Positions 1 through 5,149 of a stretch of 11,832 nt of DNA are shown piece by piece (the stretch's first letter is position 1; every line of letters starts with the position of its first letter). Source of the stretch: Chloroflexota bacterium (GTDB lineage Bacteria > Chloroflexota > Anaerolineae > Anaerolineales > JACQED01); contig JACQED010000049.1 in the NCBI GenBank assembly GCA_016200785.1, positions 1 to 11,832 of the forward strand. The letters are read 5' to 3'. Made by a program: the position numbers and the translations under genes. A model generated the notes under the pieces. That model was given only the letters and a program-made list of their open reading frames with translations. It ran no database searches and was not told the DNA's origin.

Positions 1-1
1 C

Positions 2-1534
2 GGATTGCAGTGCGTAGAGGCGGCGGCAGTTTTTTATCAGAGCGATCTGAAGAGCGATACACCCGCGCACGAAGCAGAGACGATTGCCACCGCGCGGGCA
101 TTCGCCGAAGATTGTGTGCGGCAAATGGGGCAGGCTGAAAGCCTGCCCTACCTGGGGACGCGGCAGGCAGTCGAGGATTTAGAAGCGTTCCGGCAGGCGA
201 TGGGTGACGTAAAGTTCTGGCTGTACGGCGAGAGTTACGGCACGCAGTTCGCGCAGACTTACACCGCCGCGCATCCCGATCACCTCGCGGGGTTGATCCT
301 CGACGGCACAGTTGACCTGACCCTCTCCGGGCCTGATTACTTGAAAGAACAGGCGCAGGCGTTCAACGACGTGCTGGCCTCTGTGTTGAAAGACTGCAAC
401 GCCAAACAGGAATGCGCCGCGGATGCGGGAGGCGACGCGCTGGCCGTTTACGACAAACTCGCCGCGCGGCTGGCCCGTGCGCCGATGACCTTCACCTTTC
501 CTCTGCCATCGGGAGGCAAGGCCGTGCGATCCTTCGCCCTGGCCGATCTCGAAAACGCCGCCGCCAACAACGTCTATGCCGAAGGCGGGCGGATGCTCCT
601 TCAACGCGCCCTGGCCGCCGCCGCGCGCGCCGATCTCGTGCCGTTGGCTCGATTGGCCTACGACGCCCTCAGCCTCGACCCGGAGACTCTGGCCGCCATC
701 CCCGACCCGACGTGGTCAGACGCGGTCTACTACGCCGTGGAGTGCAACGATTACGAATACTTCTCCGGCACAGCCGAGGATCGCGCGCAGGCCTACCTTC
801 GCGCCGGTGACGTCGTGGATGCCTCCATCCCGCGCCTGAGTTCGATCTTCTACGCCGACCTGCCGTGCCCCTTCTGGCCGGCGCACGCCGACCCGCGCCC
901 CGCGCCGCTCACCGCCGACGGCATCCCCACCCTCGTCCTCGGCGCGACCGCCGACCCCGCGACTCCGGTGGCGAACGGCGAGCGCGTCTTTCACCGGCTG
1001 GCCGACGGCTTTCTGATCACGACCGACGGCGGCGCGCACGTCATCTTCGGACGCGGCGACGCCTGCCCGGATGAAATCGTCACCGCCTTTCTCGTCGAAG
1101 GCAAACTCCCGGCTCAGAGAGAAACCCGCTGCCACGGCGTCATCGCCGACGACTACGTGTCGCTCGCCCCAGCCGACGCCCGCGCCTTCGCCGACCCGCT
1201 CGACGCACTGGCCTCCGCAGAAACAGAGATCACCTATCTACCCGAATACTACAACTGGGACGGCGAAACGACGACCTCGGTCGGCTGTCCGCACGGCGGC
1301 GCCCTGACCTTCGAGGCCGCCGGGGAGGATCAATTCACGTTGACCTCGTGCGCCTTCTCATCGGGCTTTGTCATGACCGGGAGGGGGACGTACAACTCGG
1401 ACGACGACCGCTTCACTCTGGACGTTGCCGTGACCGGACTGGCAGACGGCAAACTCAACTACGCGCGGGAAGGCGACGGGACAATGACGGTGACAGGGGA
1501 GTATGGGGGAAAGGAAGTGAGTTTTACGAAGTAG
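2..1534 (+). CDS. TAP-like alpha/beta hydrolase (peptidase S33 family), 5'-partial
   Basis: This is the C-terminal part of a secreted alpha/beta hydrolase of the tripeptidyl-aminopeptidase type, which removes short peptides from N-termini outside the cell. The frame is open to the left edge, so the signal peptide and oxyanion-hole region are missing. Counting from the Leu codon at position 5, the nucleophile elbow GESYG places the Ser at residue 77 (bases 233-235), the acid Asp is in GATADP (residue 317), and the His is in DGGAHV (residue 345). The triad order and the stretch IPTLVLGATADPATPV match the TAP-like C-terminal domain. Paired cysteines (about 247, 288, 354, 376) suit an exported enzyme. 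Residues from about 385 to 509 form an extra beta-rich, Thr/Gly-rich tail not needed for the fold. The family call is firm; the exact substrate is unknown. Confidence 0.88.
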   Translation, partial: GLQCVEAAAVFYQSDLKSDTPAHEAETIATARAFAEDCVRQMGQAESLPYLGTRQAVEDLEAFRQAMGDVKFWLYGESYGTQFAQTYTAAHPDHLAGLILDGTVDLTLSGPDYLKEQAQAFNDVLASVLKDCNAKQECAADAGGDALAVYDKLAARLARAPMTFTFPLPSGGKAVRSFALADLENAAANNVYAEGGRMLLQRALAAAARADLVPLARLAYDALSLDPETLAAIPDPTWSDAVYYAVECNDYEYFSGTAEDRAQAYLRAGDVVDASIPRLSSIFYADLPCPFWPAHADPRPAPLTADGIPTLVLGATADPATPVANGERVFHRLADGFLITTDGGAHVIFGRGDACPDEIVTAFLVEGKLPAQRETRCHGVIADDYVSLAPADARAFADPLDALASAETEITYLPEYYNWDGETTTSVGCPHGGALTFEAAGEDQFTLTSCAFSSGFVMTGRGTYNSDDDRFTLDVAVTGLADGKLNYAREGDGTMTVTGEYGGKEVSFTK

Positions 1535-1548
1535 AGCACCATTTTTTG

Positions 1549-1677
1549 GTGACTGCCGTTTCAAGAGTGATTGTCCAGTACACCTTCCCGAAGGCCGGGG
1601 CGTACAACGTGGCCTGCTCGGTGCAGGCCGATCAGGGCGGCGAGCGGACGGTGGGGCTGGTGGTCGAAGCAAAATGA
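1549..1677 (+). pseudogene. Remnant of a PKD/Ig-like beta-sandwich C-terminus
   Basis: Right after the hydrolase stop, in another frame, the translation reads YTFPKAGAYNVACSV and then QADQGGERTVGLVVEAK before a TGA. The pattern 'Y-TF-p-x-aG-x-Y-x-V ... D-x-G' is that of the last strands of PKD or similar extracellular Ig-like domains. No start codon with a ribosome-binding site and no N-terminal part are present, so this looks like the tail of a lost gene. Family and remnant status are inferred from about 35 residues only. A frameshifted extension of the hydrolase is unlikely, because that protein ends cleanly at its own stop. Confidence 0.4.
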
Positions 1678-1680
1678 CGG

Positions 1681-1709
1681 TTGACAATCTCACCCAAGTT
1701 GAAGATAAT
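1681..1709 (+). promoter_or_regulatory. Near-consensus sigma-70 promoter for the NYN gene
   Basis: The -35 box TTGACA (1681-1686) is separated by exactly 17 bp from the -10 box GATAAT (1704-1709). Eleven of twelve consensus positions match. The -35 starts 3 bp after the stop of the upstream remnant. Transcription would begin near 1716 and give a leader of about 70 nt before the NYN start codon. It is by far the strongest promoter on the plus strand of this window. Confidence 0.75.
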
Positions 1710-1750
1710 AAGAGCGTATCCCCCAGTAGTAGCCTCGGCGAACCTGGTAC

Positions 1751-1772
1751 GAAGCCGCCATCGGGCGGCTTC
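1751..1772 (+). promoter_or_regulatory. Hairpin in the NYN mRNA leader
   Basis: A perfect 9-bp inverted repeat, GAAGCCGCC (1751-1759) and GGCGGCTTC (1764-1772), encloses the tetraloop ATCG. The stem ends 13 nt before the ATG at 1786, in the place where a Shine-Dalgarno sequence would lie, and no good Shine-Dalgarno is seen. The run after the stem (CGTGTTTC) is too poor in T for a firm terminator call. It may control translation or decay of the NYN mRNA, or act as a weak attenuator; this is inference from position. Confidence 0.5.
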
Positions 1773-1785
1773 CGTGTTTCCGCCC

Positions 1786-2400
1786 ATGAAAGTCAACATC
1801 TACGTTGACGGCTTCAACCTGTACTACGGCGCGGTCAAGGACACACCCTATCGCTGGCTGAATATCGCCGAGATGTGTCGGCTTTACTTGCCTCGTGATC
1901 ACATTCATCGGATCAGGTATTTCACCGCGTTGGTGAATCCTCGCCCCGCCGACCCGGAACAGCGCGTCCGTCAGGAAACCTATCTTCGCGCACTTGAGAC
2001 CATCCCGAATCTGTCGATCATCCACGGCTATTTCCTCACCCACGAAATCACCATGCCCCTTGCCGGGCCGTCGGGCGGCTACGCCAGAGTCATCAAGACC
2101 GAGGAAAAAGGCTCGGATGTGAACATTGCCACTCACCTGCTGGTAGACGGTTTCAGGAACGACTACGAATTGGCCGTGATCGTTTCCAACGACTCGGATT
2201 TGCTGCTTCCAATTCGGGTTGTCGCCGGGCAATTGGGCAAGCCAGTGGGCCTGCTCAACCCGCAGAGATACCCCAGCACGGCGCTTCTGCCTCACGTGCG
2301 ATTTGTCAAGCAAATCCGCGCCGGTGCGCTGGCAAAGTGCCAGTTCCCTGTCACACTGATAGACGGCAGGGGCACATTCACCAAGCCTTCATCGTGGTAG
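1786..2400 (+). CDS. NYN-domain (PIN-like, DUF88/LabA-type) protein
   Basis: A 204-residue protein of the NYN family, PIN-like metal-dependent nucleases that usually act on RNA. The acidic residues expected for metal binding are visible: YVDGFNLYYG near the N-terminus (D8, N11), the central EEKGSDVNIATHLLVDGF with two Asp, and VSNDSDLL. The C-terminal pattern QFP...GTFTKPSSW is also usual for this subgroup, so the protein is complete. The ATG at 1786 was chosen because the family starts at MxVxxYVDGFN; a GTG at 1774 is an in-frame alternative, and neither has a clear ribosome-binding site. The gene stands alone behind its own strong promoter and hairpin leader, between a gene remnant and a truncated nuclease. 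Whether it is a housekeeping RNase or part of a defence or toxin-like unit cannot be told from sequence. Confidence 0.88.
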   Translation: MKVNIYVDGFNLYYGAVKDTPYRWLNIAEMCRLYLPRDHIHRIRYFTALVNPRPADPEQRVRQETYLRALETIPNLSIIHGYFLTHEITMPLAGPSGGYARVIKTEEKGSDVNIATHLLVDGFRNDYELAVIVSNDSDLLLPIRVVAGQLGKPVGLLNPQRYPSTALLPHVRFVKQIRAGALAKCQFPVTLIDGRGTFTKPSSW

Positions 2401-2416
2401 GGGCTTCTCTAGAATT

Positions 2417-2617
2417 GTGATCCAATATGCCACGGAGGCCGGCAACGTGCGCGGCTACCGCCCGGATTTTCTAATTGAACGTGTTGACGGCGCAAAGGAA
2501 CTCCACGAGGTCAAAGGCGGACAGTATCTACAGAACCCCGACACCATCCGCAAGCACGAAGCGGCACGGAACTGGTGTAAAAAGCGGGGGATGACATTCG
2601 TCGTCGTGACAAAGTGA
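2417..2617 (+). pseudogene. Truncated TnsA-like PD-(D/E)XK endonuclease fragment
   Basis: The 66 codons carry a nuclease core: YRPDFLIE supplies the catalytic Asp (D17) and LHEVKGG supplies E31-x-K33, followed by a Lys/His-containing helix (KHEAARNWCKKRG) and the strand FVVVTK. This order matches the N-terminal catalytic domain of TnsA-like endonucleases or the nuclease domain of some restriction subunits. The first catalytic helix, roughly 40-60 residues in relatives, is absent, and the frame is closed by a TAG at 2360-2362. The GTG at 2417 is only a formal start; recognisable coding seems to begin a few codons earlier. It is most likely the 3' stump of a transposon or restriction gene. The TGA overlaps the GTG of the following lipoprotein by four bases, probably by chance. 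Confidence 0.5.
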
Positions 2618-3050
2618 AACGGAAACACAACCGTTCGGGTCTCGCAGGGCTGTTACTGCTGTCGTTCATCTCCGCCTGCGCCTCACCCGCTCAATTACAT
2701 TCGGCAACCCCTCCCCCGACAATCCCGCCCCCGCAGATCACCGCCACCATTCAATCCAGCACAGAGACACCTCGCTGAATTACCCGTGCGCTTACGTCGG
2801 CAATCGCAACCCGGATATTGCGATCGTGGATGTGAGCGATCCGAAGAATCCGTCGCTCGTCGGCGAATTGGCAACCCCACCCAACGGTCAGCCCGTCGAA
2901 CTCCGCGCCGTGCCCGACCTCGGCCTGCTCGTCGTCGCGAACCTCTCGCCCACTGCGAGTGTGTTGACTTACGATGTCAGCGACTGCCGCCACCCGAAGC
3001 CGCTTGGTTCGCTGGGCCTGAGCGCGGTTCCACACGAATTCTTTCTGTGG

Positions 3051-3098
3051 CGCGACTCCCTCGTCCCCCCGTCGCCGGGGGGAGTGAGGGGGGTCGCG
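3051..3098. repeat. REP-like palindromic element inside the lipoprotein gene
   Basis: The 48 bp fold back on themselves almost completely. CGCGA (3051-3055) pairs with TCGCG (3094-3098), a C/T-rich run pairs with a G-rich run through wobble pairs and one-base bulges, and six C (3065-3070) pair with six G (3077-3082) around the loop GTCGCC. It encodes RDSLVPPSPGGVRGVAR, low-complexity residues that break the LVIVD repeat pattern. The length is a multiple of three, so it keeps the frame. An inserted dispersed palindrome is the simplest reading. Confidence 0.55.
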
Positions 3099-3308
3099 CG
3101 CCTGCTGATGTTCGCCGCGATGTTCCACGACCGGCCCGATCTGCAAGTCGTTGACCTGAGCGATCCGTCCCGCCCCCAGCGCGTGGCGACGTGGACTGCC
3201 GCCGAAGAGCGGGCAAGCGGCACGCTCCATTCGCTCAGCGTGTCGCGCGACGGCCGGCGAGCGTATCTCGCCTTGTGGGACGGCGGTTTCCTCGTCGCCG
3301 ATTCATCC

Positions 3309-3343
3309 GATTTCCAATCTCCAATGACCAACCCCCAATTACG
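3309..3343. repeat. Degenerate period-7 repeat (five heptads)
   Basis: Five consecutive 7-mers read GATTTCC, AATCTCC, AATGACC, AACCCCC and AATTACG. Most share AA at positions 1-2 and CC at the end. The stretch lies within the lipoprotein body and encodes residues (FQSPMTNPQLR) of unusual composition for the repeat. The AT content is clearly higher than in the flanks. A related heptad tract occurs at 11271-11298. Confidence 0.5.
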
Positions 3344-3935
3344 TCTCATTCGTGATCCCTCCGGCTTCTCCCCCGCCCTCGGCCAAAACGTCCACAGCGC
3401 CGTCCTCCTCACGGACCCGCGCTACGTTCTTCTCACTCAGGAAGTGTACGAGTGTCCGTTTGCCGGAGTGATGATCGCCGACGTGGCGAACGAGGCCCGC
3501 CCACAGAGCGTCGGCCGCTTCGAATTGCCGGAGAACGATCCGGCGTGCGACGGGCTGCCGCAGGCGGACGCGGTCTTCACCGCGCACAATCCGCTCGTCG
3601 TCGGGAATCTGGTTTTCTTGACTTGGTATGGCGGTGGCTTGCAGGTGCTGGACGTGAGCGATGTGACTCAGCCGCGCCGCGTGGGGTTGTTCGTGCCGAA
3701 CGGCGAAGGCGCGGCCGCCCGATCCTACGTCGGGACGTACCCGGTGCAAATGTGGAGTTATCCGATCCTGCGCGAGGGCCTGATCTACGCGGCCGACATT
3801 CAGAGCGGGTTGTATATTTTGGAATACACCGGGCCGGGCGCGGAGGAGGTCAAGAAGGTGGCGCTGGCCGAGGGGAATGCGGCGACGGAGGCAAACGAGG
3901 AAAATCCGGGAACTTCCGCGACGCCGCCGGAGTGA

Positions 3936-4367
3936 CTACGTGCGATCAGACTCCACTTCCGACGGCTTATCCTCGACGACCTGATACTCCCCCTCCACCA
4001 CCGTCGTCTCGTGGCCGTCTGACACCGCCGGGCCTTTCTGCGCATCGTCCGCCACGCGCCACGTGCTCACAGCGCCAAGCAACTCGCGCAGATGCTCCTG
4101 CACCACCTCGGGCGGACTGAACTCAATGAAGAGTTTCAATCCAAAGACGGCGATCGCCAGATCGTCCATGCCGCCGAGGATCGGCACAACCGCTTCGGGG
4201 ATAAAATCAATCGGCGAGATGACATAGATGGCGGCGATGATCGGCAGAGACTTGGTCAGCCAGTGCACGCGCGGATCGAGGAACAAACGCCAGGCCAGCC
4301 GCAATTGGCGGACGATATTCTTGAAGATGTTGTCGTTGTACACCGTGGGCGGTCGATTGTCGCTCAT
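3936..4367 (-). CDS. DUF1232 (YkvA-family) membrane protein
   Basis: A 143-residue protein with the DUF1232 core at about residues 36-82. The signature YVISPIDFIPE is followed by VVPILGGMDDLAIAVFG. It is embedded in one or two hydrophobic segments, so the protein should sit in the inner membrane. The family has no settled biochemical role. The Asp/Glu-rich C-terminal tail (about 105-143) is hydrophilic and likely disordered. The ATG at 4367 was chosen because AAAGGA lies about 7 nt upstream and the promoter at 4399-4427 would lie inside any longer version. The stop abuts the stop of the convergent lipoprotein gene, with no terminator visible between them. Confidence 0.85.
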   Translation of the reverse strand: MSDNRPPTVYNDNIFKNIVRQLRLAWRLFLDPRVHWLTKSLPIIAAIYVISPIDFIPEAVVPILGGMDDLAIAVFGLKLFIEFSPPEVVQEHLRELLGAVSTWRVADDAQKGPAVSDGHETTVVEGEYQVVEDKPSEVESDRT

Positions 4368-4398
4368 CGTAAATCCTTTCATCACCAATACTGCCGGG

Positions 4399-4427
4399 AT
4401 TATACGTCCGAATCCGATTACTGCCAA
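4399..4427 (-). promoter_or_regulatory. Sigma-70 promoter of the DUF1232 gene
   Basis: Read on the minus strand, TTGGCA (4427-4422) is followed after 17 bp by a perfect TATAAT (4404-4399). The start of transcription would be near 4392, about 25 nt before the ATG. The -35 box overlaps the T-rich tail of the cytochrome c terminator just upstream. Confidence 0.75.
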
Positions 4428-4465
4428 AATACAAAAGCGCCGTCGCAATTGACTGCGGCGGCGCT
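4426..4465 (-). terminator. Rho-independent terminator after the cytochrome c gene
   Basis: On the minus strand the stem arm AGCGCCGCCGCA (4465-4454) pairs with TGCGACGGCGCT (4447-4436) around a 6-nt loop. The 12-bp stem has one imperfect pair. It is followed by TTTTGTATTTT. It lies 27 bp after the cytochrome stop. Confidence 0.8.
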
Positions 4466-4491
4466 CTTCGTCTTAATGGAACGCAGACAGG

Positions 4492-4884
4492 CTACTTCTC
4501 CAGCGTCCGGACGTAGGCGATGATGTCGGCCAAGTCTTGATCGGTGAACGCGGCGTTGCCGCCCTTCGGCGGCATCTCAACGCCGGTCGTGTTGAGCGCA
4601 TCGCTCACCGGGCGGCCCGTTTTGATGAAGGCGACGAGCTCGGCGTCGGTCTTGCCTTTGGCAAACTCGCTCGTCACCAGATTCTTGCCCAGTCCGGGCA
4701 GGCCCTTCGCGTCGGGGCCGTGGCACGCGGCGCACGTGCCTTCAAATTTGGTTTTGCCGGCCGTGGCATCGCCGGCCGGAATGGGCGGCGCCGCTTGGCC
4801 GCCGCTCGCCCCGCCGCCGCCGCAAGCGGCGAGGATCAAGCCGGCGATCGCGAGACCGAGAATGGTGATACGCAACGCTTTCAT
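4492..4884 (-). CDS. Mono-haem c-type cytochrome lipoprotein
   Basis: A 130-residue exported electron carrier. The N-terminus is a lipoprotein signal with lipobox LAAC (Cys21), then a Gly/Ala/Pro linker (22-40) and a small class I cytochrome c domain. The haem-binding motif is CAACH (Cys51, Cys54, His55) and the likely axial Met is M104 in VEMPPKGG. The C-terminal helix ADIIAYVRTLEK is typical of cytochrome c_CBB3-type domains. ATG 4884 is supported by an AAGGA-like site just upstream and by the lipobox position. The gene has its own promoter and terminator, so it is a single-gene transcript. Its redox partner is not given by the context; the formate dehydrogenase further right is too far away to argue for pairing. 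Confidence 0.92.
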   Translation of the reverse strand: MKALRITILGLAIAGLILAACGGGGASGGQAAPPIPAGDATAGKTKFEGTCAACHGPDAKGLPGLGKNLVTSEFAKGKTDAELVAFIKTGRPVSDALNTTGVEMPPKGGNAAFTDQDLADIIAYVRTLEK

Positions 4885-4923
4885 TTTCCTTTTTGCCTTT
4901 CTTGAGTAGATGAGGGTGTTATG

Positions 4924-4932
4924 ATTATACCA
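4924..4932 (-). promoter_or_regulatory. Extended -10 promoter of the cytochrome c gene
   Basis: On the minus strand TGGTATAAT (4932-4924) is a perfect -10 hexamer with the extended TGn element. The expected -35 position (CCATTC at 4952-4947) is poor, which is usual for extended -10 promoters. The start would be near 4917, about 33 nt before the ATG. The dyad at 4930-4952 overlaps it. Confidence 0.65.
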
Positions 4933-4952
4933 TTCGCCTTGCCCACGAATGG
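4930..4952. promoter_or_regulatory. Candidate operator dyad over the cytochrome c promoter
   Basis: A perfect 7-bp inverted repeat CCATTCG-N9-CGAATGG fills the spacer between the -10 box and the -35 position of the cytochrome promoter and faces the divergent kinase gene. A 23-bp dyad of this size is typical for a dimeric regulator. The regulator is unknown. Confidence 0.4.
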
Positions 4953-4986
4953 CATAAGTATGATATGATGCGTTTGAGCCGCAGGC

Positions 4987-5122
4987 CGCCAAACTCGACA
5001 AGCGCACGGTCTTTGGTGATCGCAAGGCAGTCGTGGATGGCGTAAGCATCCGCCCCGCCGTCGTGCTCAGTAGTGCAACCACCTCGCGCTCGCCGAAAGC
5101 GACCAGGGCGCCGAGTTTGGCG
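4987..5122 (+). other. Leader region with an 11-bp inverted repeat
   Basis: The region between the cytochrome promoter and the kinase start has no convincing gene. CGCCAAACTCG (4987-4997) is the exact reverse complement of CGAGTTTGGCG (5112-5122). The 114 bp between them contain smaller pairings such as GGATG/CATCC near 5034-5050. It could be a closing stem of a structured 5' leader of the kinase mRNA, or the ends of a small insertion. A weak plus-strand promoter (TTGCCC 4939-4944, TATGAT 4964-4969, spacer 19) would place this stretch in the kinase transcript. Confidence 0.3.
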
Positions 5123-5149
5123 TGACCGTTCAATTGGAAGCGCAAGATA

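Larger units (their letters stand above)
2614..3935 (+). pseudogene. LVIVD-repeat (beta-propeller) lipoprotein, frameshifted
   Basis: The N-terminus starts at GTG 2614 and gives a lipoprotein signal: MKRKHN, a Leu-rich core, and the lipobox ISAC with Cys22, then a Pro/Thr-rich linker. That frame stops at TGA 2776-2778. The body continues in a frame one base earlier (open to 3935) with SLNYPCAYVGN and IAIVDVSDP. Repeats of the 'DVSDPxxP' LVIVD type recur (DVSDPKNP, DVSDCRHP, DLSDPSRP, DVANEARP, DVSDVTQP), which would form a surface-anchored propeller of unknown ligand. A one-base indel or small deletion around 2750-2790 explains the break; a sequencing error is also possible. The body holds two foreign-looking inserts: a palindrome at 3051-3098 and a heptad repeat at 3309-3343. 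No ribosome-binding site is seen at 2614. Confidence 0.72.

Noticed and set aside
1537..1550. Small hairpin with T-run after the hydrolase stop as a terminator
   Set aside because: The stem is only 5 bp (CACCA/TGGTG) and the T-run is in the loop, not after the stem.
1681..1785. Longer start for the NYN protein (TTG at 1681)
   Set aside because: This extension would translate the promoter and the hairpin, and the family begins at the ATG 1786 position (MKVNIYVDGFN).
2700..2778. Programmed -1 ribosomal frameshift joining the lipoprotein parts
   Set aside because: No X-XXY-YYZ slippery heptamer is present; the C-runs do not fit the pattern in the zero frame. An indel is simpler.
4368..4448. 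Longer N-terminus for the DUF1232 protein
   Set aside because: It would include the TTGGCA/TATAAT promoter and the cytochrome terminator tail; the ATG at 4367 has a good ribosome-binding site.
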